Shown here piece by piece: positions 1 through 6,485 of a stretch of 7,238 nucleotides of DNA (within the stretch, counting starts at the first letter, position 1; every line of letters starts with the position of its first letter). The notes beneath the pieces are model-generated. The model saw only the letters and a list, made by a program, of their open reading frames with translations, did not search any database and was not told where the DNA came from. Source of the DNA: an uncultured Bacteroidota bacterium. Its GTDB lineage: Bacteria > Bacteroidota > Bacteroidia > NS11-12g > UBA955. The translations under genes were made by a program, and so were the position numbers. The DNA lies in the NCBI GenBank assembly GCA_903953615.1, contig CAJBKH010000188.1, forward strand, positions 1 to 7,238. Reading direction: 5' to 3'.

Positions 1-500
1 AAAATATACCATCTTCAAGGTCAGTATGCACTTAAACTTTTAAGAACGGATGAAGATGAATTAGGCTTTACCCATTTGCGTTATCAGCAGTTATACAATG
101 GAGTAGCCATTGTTGGTGGTGTATTAATTGCCCATGTGAAAGATGAAAAGTTAGTATCTTTCAATGGTGAAATATTCTTCATTAACACCATCGAGCAAAA
201 AGTATTAGATGCCAATGCTTGTTTGTCCTTTGCACTCGATACCCTAAAAGCAAAAGTTTATAAATGGCAAGTGCCCGAGGAAGAAGCCATGCTTAAGGAG
301 ATTAAAGATAATCCCAATGCAACATGGTTGCCAAAAGGCGAGTTGATGTATTGCCCAAAAGATTTGAATTTTAATCAGCCTGTCTTCTATTTATCCTATC
401 AGTTTCAGGTGTATGCCAACGAACCCTTGATTGGCGAAAATATATACATCAGTGCTGTAGATGGTAGCATCATCGCACGAGAAAATAAATTGCACACCAC
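1..500 (+). other. FTP/PepSY propeptide region of the M4 peptidase, N-terminus missing
   Basis: In M4 proteases this region acts as intramolecular chaperone and inhibitor and is cut off on maturation. Visible residues 1-55 match the end of an FTP domain (HLRYQQLYNGV followed by GG), and residues 70-167 resemble a PepSY domain ending in a typical VDGSII strand before the mature domain. Boundaries are approximate. The signal peptide and first part of FTP are cut off by the window edge. Confidence 0.75.
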
Positions 501-3500
501 CAATGTGAATGGAAAAGCAAGTACCAAATACAGTGGCACCCAATCCATTAATACAGATAGTACTGCGCCTGGTGCTTACCGTCTGCGTGAAACAGTGCGA
601 GGCAATGGTGTTACTACACTCAACTTAAAGACCTCAACGAATTATGGTACTGCTGTTGATTTTACCGATGCCGATAACAATTGGAACAATGTAAATGCTG
701 CAAAAGATGAAGTGGCTACAGATTGCCATTGGGGAGCGGGTAAAACGTATGATTATTATAAATCCAAATTTAATCGCAACAGTTACGATAACAACAATGC
801 AAGAATTGTTAGTTATGTGCACTACGCGAGTAATTATGACAATGCATTTTGGAATGGTGTCTGCATGACATATGGCGATGGAAATTCCTTTAAGCCCTTA
901 ACCTCATTAGATGTTTGTGGTCATGAAATTACACATGCGGTAACCTCTAATACGGCTAATTTAGTTTATAGTTACGAGTCGGGTGCATTGAACGAATCTT
1001 TCAGTGATATTTTTGGAAATGCAGTTGAAAGATATGCCAAGCCGAGTGCCTACAGTTGGAAAATAGGGGAAGAAATTACTTACAGTGGCAATGGCTTACG
1101 CAACATGCAAAATCCAAAATTGTTTAACCACCCACGTTGTTACAAGAGTACAAATTGGTATTCAGGAACTGGTGACAATGGAGGCGTGCACATCAATAGC
1201 GGTGTGCAAAATTGGTGGTTTTATTTAATTAGTGAAGGCGGTAATGGTACCAACGATCCAGGAAATGTTTACAAGGTAGACAGCATCGGTATTTTAAAGG
1301 CCGAACAAATTGCCTATCGCAATTTAACCTATTACCTCACCACCTCTTCTAAATATGCAGATGCGCGTTTTTATTCTATTAAAGCCGCTACCGATTTATA
1401 TGGTGCTTGCAGCAAAGAAGTCATTGCCGTTACCAATGCTTGGTATGCTTGTAATGTTGGCGCCAAATATGACAGTGGTTACGTTAAGGCCGCTTTCTTG
1501 GCCGATACCATTGTTTGTAGCAGTAGTAAAACAGTTAATTTTTATAATTTAAGCACCAATGCAGTAAGCGCCAAGTGGTATTTTGGAGATGCAGGTGCTT
1601 CTTCAAGCTACAATACAAACCATACCTATTCAAGCTTCGGATCGTATAACATCAAATTAGTTGCCACCAGCTGTTTTAAAAATATTAAGGACAGTGTTAC
1701 AAAAGTAGCGTACGTCAAAATAGACTCTACTTTTAATATTTGCAATGCGGTATTAATACCAGCCAGCGGAACAGATAGTACGAACAAATGTTTTTCTTAT
1801 GTTTATGATGAAGGGGGAGAAGGCGCTTACAAGGAACAAAGAATAACAACCTACCGTATTAGCGCACCTGGAGCAGATTCTATCCGCATTAAGTTTTTTG
1901 ATTTCGACTATGAATTGAATTACGATAGCTTGTATGTTTACAAAGGCAAATATCCAGGAGGCACTAAATTAGGGGGATTCACTGGTTCAACTTTGCCTTT
2001 TGCTGGCAAGAATTTTACAATCGCAGGCGGTATGATTACACTGCGACATGTCTCCGATCAAATGTTGGTAGGGCGAGGATTTAAAATGTATTATACGGCC
2101 TTTAAAAAGCCTGTAGCAATTAAAGCATTTGCCGATACAACCATCTGTTATGGGAACTCAACCTTGCTCTATGCAGCAGGAAAGGGTGGTTATTACACAG
2201 ATTATTTTTTCAATTGGAAAAACCAAGCTTATAACGATTCAATTGTTGTAAAACCATTAACACTTACAACTTACAAAGTATACTTAACAGATGTCTGCAC
2301 AAAGTCGAAAGACTCCACTCAGGTAAGTGTAACCGTGCGTGCGCCATTAAAAGTTACTGTCTCAAAAGATACCACCATTTGTGTTGGTCAAACTGTTGAT
2401 TTGGTAGCCACTGCAACAGGTGGAAAAAACTCAAGTTACTTGTATACTTGGAACAATGGACTGAATAACAATAGTACGCAAAATGTGAGCCCTTTAACGA
2501 CTACCACTTATCGTGTAATTCTATCTGATGGGTGCACCCCAAGGCTTGATACTGCTTATGTGAAAGTAACGGTACGACTGCCATTAAGCGCAAAAATAAA
2601 CACAATAGATACGCTCATTTGTTATAATAAAACCGCGATAATGTTTGCCAGTGGAAGTGGCGGAACTGGAAACTATACTTACACTTGGAACAGTGGATTA
2701 GGAGTAGGGACAAATAAGAGCATTGTTTTAAACGCAAGCCAATGGATTAAGGTCAACTTAAGCGATGCTTGTACAGTAAAGCCTGCCATCGACTCTGTTT
2801 ATATAAAAGTAAATCCCGCGCTCTTTGTGGATCTGAATAATGATTCAACAATTTGCAAAGGCAGTAGTATTTTGTTGTCAGCGAATGCGAGTGGTGGGGT
2901 GATTAAAAATCACCAATACCAATGGACACCAATTTTGGCAGCAATCGCCAACAATACGGTAAGTCCTTCGACAAAAACAAAATACATCGTAACCCTTTCG
3001 GATAATTGTTCTGATGCCGTAACAGATTCTATCACTGTAGATGTGCTACAAGCTTTGTCCATTCAAGGCTTAAAAGATTCTACCATTTGTAGAGGTCAAT
3101 CAGCACCATTGAGCACCGTTGCTAATGGCGGAAAAGCAAGTGCCTATGCTTATGTTTGGAGCAATGGCTTAGGCAATCAACCTGCGCATTTGGTAAGTCC
3201 GAAATACACCACTGTCTACCAAGTTATTTTAAAGGATGCTTGTACAGTATTGAGCGATACCGCTTCAATAAAGATAACCGTGAAAGATTCATTATCGGTT
3301 CAATTATTCACCAATGATACCTTGATCTGTTTTAACAAATCATCAAATCTAAGTGCGAGCGCAAAAGGCGGCAATGGTAACTACATTTATACTTGGAACA
3401 ATGGCTTAGGTATTGGTAATGCTAAGACGATTGCATTAATAAATAATACTTGGCTAAAAGTAACTGCTTCAGATGCTTGCACTGTTTTACCAAATACCGA

Positions 3501-5001
3501 TTCAGTGTTTGTGAAAGTAAGGGCGCCAATGCAAATTGCCTTAAACAGTGATTCAACCATTTGTAAAGGCACATCTGTTCAACTAATCGGTACACCAAAA
3601 GGAGGGGATAGTTTAAATTATAATTATGTTTGGTCACCAAGCTTGGCCAACGCAAAATTAAATGCGGTGAGTCCGTCAACAAAAACAAAGTATTACCTAA
3701 CGCTGAAAGACAATTGTTCGACAAATGCCATCGACTCGATTACAATCGATGTATTGACCGCTTTGAAGATTACAGGACTTAAAGATACTAGCATTTGCTA
3801 CGGTGGCTCTGCAAGCTTTAACCCTGCGGTTTCTGGGGGTAAATTAAGTCAGTATGCCTACCAATGGAACAATGGCCTTGGCAACACATTACAACAAGCA
3901 GTTAGTCCAAAATCAAAAACAGTTTATAAATTGAGTTTGAAAGACAATTGCACAAATCCATACGATTCAATTCAGATTACCGTAGATGTAAAAGCCCCTT
4001 TAAAGATTAATAAAACAATTAATAAGTCGACCATTTGTAATGGGGATTCAGTATTATTAAACCTTAGTTTTACAGGCGGTATTACAACCCAATATAATTG
4101 GGCCATCAATGGTATTAATTCACTGAAACAAAACAATTATTTAAAACCCAATAGTAATACCCGTTATAGTGTTCAGCTGTCTGATAATTGTTCAAATATT
4201 GATTCAACTATTTTTGATATTGTTGTAGTGCCAATACCTTTGGTTGCATTTAGTGCCGATAAAACAGATGTTTGCGAAAAGGAAACTGTTCAGTTTACAA
4301 ATACTACAACTGGGGCTATAAGTTATGCTTGGGTATTCTCGGCCATAAACAAGAGTGCGCTACTTTCTCCATCATACATCTATAATATTGCAGGTATTTA
4401 TGATGTGTCATTGACGGCAACTGGGGCAACTGGATGTAAATCTACTTTATCCAAACCGGCCTATATCAATGTCGTTAAATTACCTTTGAGTAAATTTTCT
4501 TTTTCACCTATAGCTGCTACATATTTAAATCCTGATATTACGTTTGTTAATACGTCTACTGATTATACCACTTATGTTTGGGATTTTGGGGATGGTTCTA
4601 AAGATAATAGCAATACCAATCCATTGCACACCTATAAGGATACTGGCGATTACCTAGTGGCGCTAACCACCATGAATAGCCTAGGTTGCACTAGTGTATT
4701 ACAGCAAATGGTGCGCATTAAGGATGTTTATTCAATGTATATTCCTACAGCCATAACCTTAAATGGCGATGGCTTGAATGACGAATTGAAAATAATTGCA
4801 AGAGGCGTTAAAACCTTTTCATACAGTCTCTTTAACCGCTGGGGCGAAAAGGTGTTTGAAACCAATGAATTGGGTGCTTCTTTCAAAGGATTTGACAGTG
4901 AAGGTAAGAAATTAATGAATGGTACCTATATCATGATGATGACCGTTAAGGATTTCTCTGGTAAGGTATATTACACAAAACAAACACTCGAAATTTTATA
5001 G
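1..5001 (+). CDS. Secreted M4 (thermolysin-like) metallopeptidase with CUB, PKD and Ig-like repeats and type IX sorting domain; 5' partial
   Basis: Zinc endopeptidase predicted to be exported by the type IX secretion system. The frame is open from base 1 (1666 visible residues; stop TAG 4999-5001), so the start and signal peptide lie outside the window. The TTG at 76 is not a credible start, because residues before it continue the propeptide (GFTHLRYQQLYNGV, an FTP-type motif). Order by visible residue: FTP end (1-55), PepSY-like region (70-167), M4 catalytic domain (170-487), PKD (497-575), CUB-like (581-701), nine Ig/PKD-like repeats (704-1412), two PKD-type domains (1413-1576), sorting domain (1577-1666). 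M4 residues seen: NAFWNG 281-286, HEITH 308-312 (two zinc His, catalytic Glu309), NESFSD 331-336 (third ligand Glu332), and VHINSG with His397, equivalent to thermolysin His231. The catalytic site is therefore intact. Thermolysin itself stops after the M4 domain; the remaining roughly 1180 residues are accessory. Substrate unknown. Confidence 0.95.
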   Translation, partial: KIYHLQGQYALKLLRTDEDELGFTHLRYQQLYNGVAIVGGVLIAHVKDEKLVSFNGEIFFINTIEQKVLDANACLSFALDTLKAKVYKWQVPEEEAMLKEIKDNPNATWLPKGELMYCPKDLNFNQPVFYLSYQFQVYANEPLIGENIYISAVDGSIIARENKLHTTNVNGKASTKYSGTQSINTDSTAPGAYRLRETVRGNGVTTLNLKTSTNYGTAVDFTDADNNWNNVNAAKDEVATDCHWGAGKTYDYYKSKFNRNSYDNNNARIVSYVHYASNYDNAFWNGVCMTYGDGNSFKPLTSLDVCGHEITHAVTSNTANLVYSYESGALNESFSDIFGNAVERYAKPSAYSWKIGEEITYSGNGLRNMQNPKLFNHPRCYKSTNWYSGTGDNGGVHINSGVQNWWFYLISEGGNGTNDPGNVYKVDSIGILKAEQIAYRNLTYYLTTSSKYADARFYSIKAATDLYGACSKEVIAVTNAWYACNVGAKYDSGYVKAAFLADTIVCSSSKTVNFYNLSTNAVSAKWYFGDAGASSSYNTNHTYSSFGSYNIKLVATSCFKNIKDSVTKVAYVKIDSTFNICNAVLIPASGTDSTNKCFSYVYDEGGEGAYKEQRITTYRISAPGADSIRIKFFDFDYELNYDSLYVYKGKYPGGTKLGGFTGSTLPFAGKNFTIAGGMITLRHVSDQMLVGRGFKMYYTAFKKPVAIKAFADTTICYGNSTLLYAAGKGGYYTDYFFNWKNQAYNDSIVVKPLTLTTYKVYLTDVCTKSKDSTQVSVTVRAPLKVTVSKDTTICVGQTVDLVATATGGKNSSYLYTWNNGLNNNSTQNVSPLTTTTYRVILSDGCTPRLDTAYVKVTVRLPLSAKINTIDTLICYNKTAIMFASGSGGTGNYTYTWNSGLGVGTNKSIVLNASQWIKVNLSDACTVKPAIDSVYIKVNPALFVDLNNDSTICKGSSILLSANASGGVIKNHQYQWTPILAAIANNTVSPSTKTKYIVTLSDNCSDAVTDSITVDVLQALSIQGLKDSTICRGQSAPLSTVANGGKASAYAYVWSNGLGNQPAHLVSPKYTTVYQVILKDACTVLSDTASIKITVKDSLSVQLFTNDTLICFNKSSNLSASAKGGNGNYIYTWNNGLGIGNAKTIALINNTWLKVTASDACTVLPNTDSVFVKVRAPMQIALNSDSTICKGTSVQLIGTPKGGDSLNYNYVWSPSLANAKLNAVSPSTKTKYYLTLKDNCSTNAIDSITIDVLTALKITGLKDTSICYGGSASFNPAVSGGKLSQYAYQWNNGLGNTLQQAVSPKSKTVYKLSLKDNCTNPYDSIQITVDVKAPLKINKTINKSTICNGDSVLLNLSFTGGITTQYNWAINGINSLKQNNYLKPNSNTRYSVQLSDNCSNIDSTIFDIVVVPIPLVAFSADKTDVCEKETVQFTNTTTGAISYAWVFSAINKSALLSPSYIYNIAGIYDVSLTATGATGCKSTLSKPAYINVVKLPLSKFSFSPIAATYLNPDITFVNTSTDYTTYVWDFGDGSKDNSNTNPLHTYKDTGDYLVALTTMNSLGCTSVLQQMVRIKDVYSMYIPTAITLNGDGLNDELKIIARGVKTFSYSLFNRWGEKVFETNELGASFKGFDSEGKKLMNGTYIMMMTVKDFSGKVYYTKQTLEIL
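1741..2103 (+). other. CUB-like domain within the peptidase
   Basis: Visible residues 581-701. The pattern YDSLYVYKG, then GGFTGSTLP, then LRHVSDQMLVGRGFK follows the classic CUB order (D-x-L-x-V-Y-x-G; G-x-L-P; L-x-F-x-S-D...GRGF). CUB domains are beta-sandwich modules used for calcium-dependent protein or carbohydrate binding and occur in secreted proteases. Only two cysteines are present, both near the domain start (CNAV and KCFSY), fewer than in animal CUB domains. A role in substrate or surface binding is inferred. Confidence 0.75.
2110..4236 (+). repeat. Nine tandem Ig/PKD-like domain repeats with a 708-base higher-order period
   Basis: Each unit has the pattern D-[ST]-x-I-C, then GG, Y-x-W, usually VSP, T-x-Y-x-V-x-L-x-D-x-C, then D-[ST]-x and a V-x-V strand. 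Units begin near 2110, 2344, 2581, 2818, 3052, 3289, 3526, 3760 and 3997. First-cysteine codons start at 2146, 2380, 2620, 2854, 3088, 3328, 3562, 3796 and 4036, so spacings run 234, 240, 234, 234, 240, 234, 234, 240. Every third unit is thus exactly 708 bases apart. Units 3 and 6, 4 and 7, and 5 and 8 are the most alike pairs. Both cysteines, 50 or 51 residues apart, are kept in all nine units. Such beta-sandwich repeats are common in Bacteroidota surface proteins; a stalk or adhesive role is inferred. Confidence 0.9.
4237..4728 (+). other. Two PKD-type domains before the sorting domain
   Basis: The second domain (4486-4728) has a canonical PKD core, VWDFGDG followed by NPLHTY and GDYLVALT. 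The first (4237-4485) keeps the fold pattern (VQFTNTT, YAWVF, YIYNIAGIYDVSLTA) but has lost the FGDG turn, so it is a degenerate copy. PKD domains are extracellular spacer or binding modules. Boundaries are set by the end of repeat 9 and the start of the sorting domain. Confidence 0.8.
4729..4998 (+). other. Type IX secretion type B C-terminal sorting domain (gliding-motility-associated CTD)
   Basis: The last 90 residues carry the family pattern: IPTAITLNGDGLND, then FSYSLFNRWGEKVFET, then F-x-G-x-D, then NGTYIMMMTVKD and a final short strand. This matches the gliding-motility-associated C-terminal family (TIGR04131 type), which directs proteins through the type IX outer-membrane translocon. 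The usual TPNGDG is TLNGDG here, a minor departure. It supports assignment to Bacteroidota and predicts a secreted or surface location. Confidence 0.92.
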
Positions 5002-5237
5002 GTTTTATAATGTATTTTTTAGTTAAATTGTAGCTATATACATTGATATACCTTGTCTTTTTTTTCAAAAAATCAACTGAGTATAAATACCCAAGCAATA
5101 CTTTCGAAAACCTTTCTACACTTCGATTTTATGAGGATGTCGTTTTTTTAGGTATAAGCACTTAAAATCGGCAATTATTAAGAAAGCGCAATTTTGAAAG
5201 ATTTTTACTATAAAAATTATTTTTAATTGTTGGTAGT

Positions 5238-5282
5238 AAAGCGTTTTGGAATATTTTTTCGGAAAAGCGCTTTTTGTTTTTT
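5238..5282 (+). terminator. Possible rho-independent terminator (bulged hairpin plus T-tract)
   Basis: AAAGCGTTTT (5238-5247) pairs with AAAA-G-CGCTTT (5263-5273) with one bulged G at 5267, giving ten pairs around a 15-base loop. T-rich sequence follows at once (5271-5275, 5277-5282). It lies about 240 bases after the protease stop, far for a terminator but the first such structure downstream. The stem is weak and AT-rich with a long loop. Confidence 0.4.
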
Positions 5283-5422
5283 CGATTTTTATTAAAATTA
5301 ATTCATTGGGGTTTAATTTAATTTATCCGAATTTAATAGCTTGTAAATCAGTTGAATACAATCGTTTTGTTTTTTTGCTGTTAAATAATTGCAAATTATA
5401 TATTTTATGTAAAAAACTTTGC

Positions 5423-5430
5423 TAATTTTG
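5423..5430 (+). promoter_or_regulatory. TAnnTTTG-type -7 promoter element (candidate)
   Basis: TAATTTTG fits the Bacteroidota -7 consensus TAnnTTTG exactly. No clear TTG -33 element lies at the expected distance upstream, so support is partial. No + strand gene follows before 5953; the next structure is the hairpin at 5458-5500, so any transcript from here would probably be short. In AT-rich DNA the motif can arise by chance. Confidence 0.35.
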
Positions 5431-5457
5431 CCCTTGTGTTTTCATAGTTTTAGTTTT

Positions 5458-5500
5458 TGTCAAAAGCCGTATTCCAAAAGAGTACGGTTTTTGGCATTTT
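5458..5500 (+). terminator. Strong hairpin with T-tract, likely terminator
   Basis: Bases 5458-5474 pair with 5480-5496: 17 pairs including three G-U, around a CAAAA loop (5475-5479), followed by TTTT (5497-5500). As + strand RNA the stem is continuous. As - strand RNA the three G-U pairs become A-C mismatches and no T-tract follows. It nevertheless sits only 13 bases beyond the stop of the minus-strand gene, so a role for both convergent transcripts is possible. Confidence 0.6.
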
Positions 5501-5508
5501 AGACGGTT

Positions 5509-5883
5509 TTAGTATTGACCAGTTTTCAATAAAACAAGTGTACACGCCTCTTCCGTTAATATTCCATTCTCATTTAATAAGCTTTCAAATGCTAGATTTT
5601 CAGTACCAGGATTAAAGATGACCCGTTTTGGTTTTAGATCCATGATAGCGGTGTAATGTGTCGCTTGTAATTGTGGGTTGATATAAAGTGTTACAGTGTC
5701 AATTGGTAGGCTTTTAAATGCATCAATGTCCTTAACAATAGTTGTTGGTCCAACCATTCCATTGCGCAAGCCCAAGGCCAAAACAGGGTGGTTGTATTGG
5801 TTTAATAACTGTATTGCTTTGTTTGAATATCTTTCAGGATTTTCCGAAGCGCCAATTACAAGGGTGATTTTTTGAACAGTCAT
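5509..5883 (-). CDS. CoA-binding domain protein (Rossmann-type, YccU-like)
   Basis: A 124-residue single-domain protein of the CoA-binding family (CoA_binding_2 type), the fold of the nucleotide-binding domain of succinyl-CoA synthetase alpha subunits. Seen in order: VIGASENPERYS (9-20), the glycine turn and phosphate-binding loop; DTVTLYINP (62-70); KRVIFNPGTEN (86-96); and EEACTLVLLKTGQ (111-123), all typical of this family. Length is normal. The ATG at 5883 is the only sensible start because an in-frame stop lies two codons upstream. The protein is presumably cytosolic; its ligand is predicted to be CoA or a related nucleotide, and the cellular role of these stand-alone domains is not settled. 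It is transcribed alone, convergent with the protease gene and divergent from the peroxiredoxin-like gene. Confidence 0.9.
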   Translation of the reverse strand: MTVQKITLVIGASENPERYSNKAIQLLNQYNHPVLALGLRNGMVGPTTIVKDIDAFKSLPIDTVTLYINPQLQATHYTAIMDLKPKRVIFNPGTENLAFESLLNENGILTEEACTLVLLKTGQY

Positions 5884-5952
5884 ACTTTATTTAAATTTTA
5901 TGCTAACAAAATAAACTATTTTTAAGATATTCGCCTAATATTATTAAGTCAC
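5884..5952. promoter_or_regulatory. Divergent intergenic region, presumed promoters both ways
   Basis: This 69-base AT-rich gap separates two divergently transcribed genes, so promoters for both should lie here or inside the facing gene. I found no exact TAnnTTTG element on either strand. The nearest minus-strand match is TTATTTTG (complement of 5907-5914). No Shine-Dalgarno sequence precedes either start, as is usual in Bacteroidota. The call rests on gene layout only. Confidence 0.35.
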
Positions 5953-6483
5953 ATGAAGATAGGAGATAAACTTTCGAATTTTAAGCTACAAGCCGCCAAT
6001 GGCGAGTGGTACAGCAATTTTGCATTTGCCGATAAATATGCACTTTGTATTGTGGTAATGAGTAACAATTGTAAATATTCTGAAGCTTATTGGAAAAGAA
6101 TTTTAAAATTAAACGACCAGTACGAAGAAGATAGTTTAGCCGTTATCGCTATCAATGCAAACGATGAAACACAAGCTGCAGAAGAATCTACCGCGCACAT
6201 GGCAAGCTTGTTAAAAAAATACAACCACGAGAATTTCGTATACCTTAAAGACATTGAACAATCAACTGTTAAAGCATTAGGTGCAGAAAAAACACCAGAA
6301 GTGTTTTTATTCAATTCGAAACGCGAATTAGTTTACAAAGGAATTGTTGATGACAATTGGGAAAATGATACGCAAGTGATGATGGCCTACTTAGAAGATG
6401 CGATTGAATATTGTTTAGATGGCGTGGATATTGATTATCCTGAAATGCCAGGACCAGGTTGCGATATTATCTGGAAAAAATAA
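5953..6483 (+). CDS. Peroxiredoxin-like thioredoxin-fold protein (AhpC/TSA-related)
   Basis: A 176-residue protein with a thioredoxin fold, most like the PRX_like group of AhpC/TSA-related proteins. Seen: G-D-K-L-x-N-F-x-L start (4-12); strand ALCIVVMSNNCKYSEAYWKR (30-49) with Cys40 at the active-site position; VIAINANDE (64-72); VYLKDIEQ with ALGAEKTPEVFLF (96-120), where Pro115 is the cis-proline; LVYKGIVDDNW (127-137); and a C-terminal GPGCDIIWKK (167-176), resembling the G-C-S-I-K-W ending of the family. Where relatives have T-C-N-H-C-P this protein has MSNNCKY, so only one of the paired cysteines remains; Cys170 could be a resolving partner. No signal peptide is visible, so it is likely cytoplasmic. 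An in-frame stop at 5923 and no other start support the ATG at 5953. It is probably co-transcribed with the dehydrogenase 2 bases downstream. The actual thiol substrate is unknown. Confidence 0.88.
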   Translation: MKIGDKLSNFKLQAANGEWYSNFAFADKYALCIVVMSNNCKYSEAYWKRILKLNDQYEEDSLAVIAINANDETQAAEESTAHMASLLKKYNHENFVYLKDIEQSTVKALGAEKTPEVFLFNSKRELVYKGIVDDNWENDTQVMMAYLEDAIEYCLDGVDIDYPEMPGPGCDIIWKK

Positions 6484-6485
6484 AA

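Larger units (their letters stand above)
5002..5508. other. AT-rich gap between convergent genes, no coding region seen
   Basis: This 507-base stretch separates the protease stop from the stop of the minus-strand CoA-binding gene. It is rich in T and A runs and broken by stops in all frames, and I see no recognisable protein or tRNA. It holds a bulged hairpin with T-tract (5238-5282), a TAATTTTG promoter-like element (5423-5430) and a long hairpin (5458-5500). The part from 5002 to about 5237 shows nothing I can name. Confidence 0.7.

Noticed and set aside
634..822. Minus-strand open frame of 62 codons inside the protease gene
   Set aside because: It lies wholly across the conserved M4 catalytic coding region, has low-complexity I/V-rich content and no recognisable domain.
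1355..1552. Plus-strand open frame of 65 codons in another frame
   Set aside because: It overlaps the end of the M4 domain and start of the PKD domain, which are clearly coded in the main frame.
3387..3724. Two overlapping minus-strand open frames (3387-3572 and 3422-3724)
   Set aside because: Both are antisense to repeats 6-7 and have no family pattern; they arise from the composition of the repeats.
2110..4236. Repeat array as a CRISPR, transposon or DNA-level satellite
   Set aside because: The period is in frame, conserved at protein level with synonymous differences and no spacers, so it is a coding domain repeat.
2110..4236. Calling the units SprB adhesin repeats
   Set aside because: They are generally similar in being Bacteroidota surface repeats, but the D-[ST]-x-IC...D-x-C pattern is not one I can assign to the SprB family with confidence, so the neutral Ig/PKD-like label is used.
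5124..5170. Inverted repeat CGATTTTA / TAAAATCG
   Set aside because: Only eight pairs with a 31-base loop, no T-tract and a single inner/outer G-U extension; expected by chance in AT-rich DNA.
5002..5508. tRNA, riboswitch or remnant gene in the gap
   Set aside because: No cloverleaf, no recognisable conserved RNA motif and no stretch of readable protein homology in any frame.
6087..6314. Minus-strand open frame of 75 codons
   Set aside because: It is antisense to the conserved core of the peroxiredoxin-like gene and shows no domain of its own.
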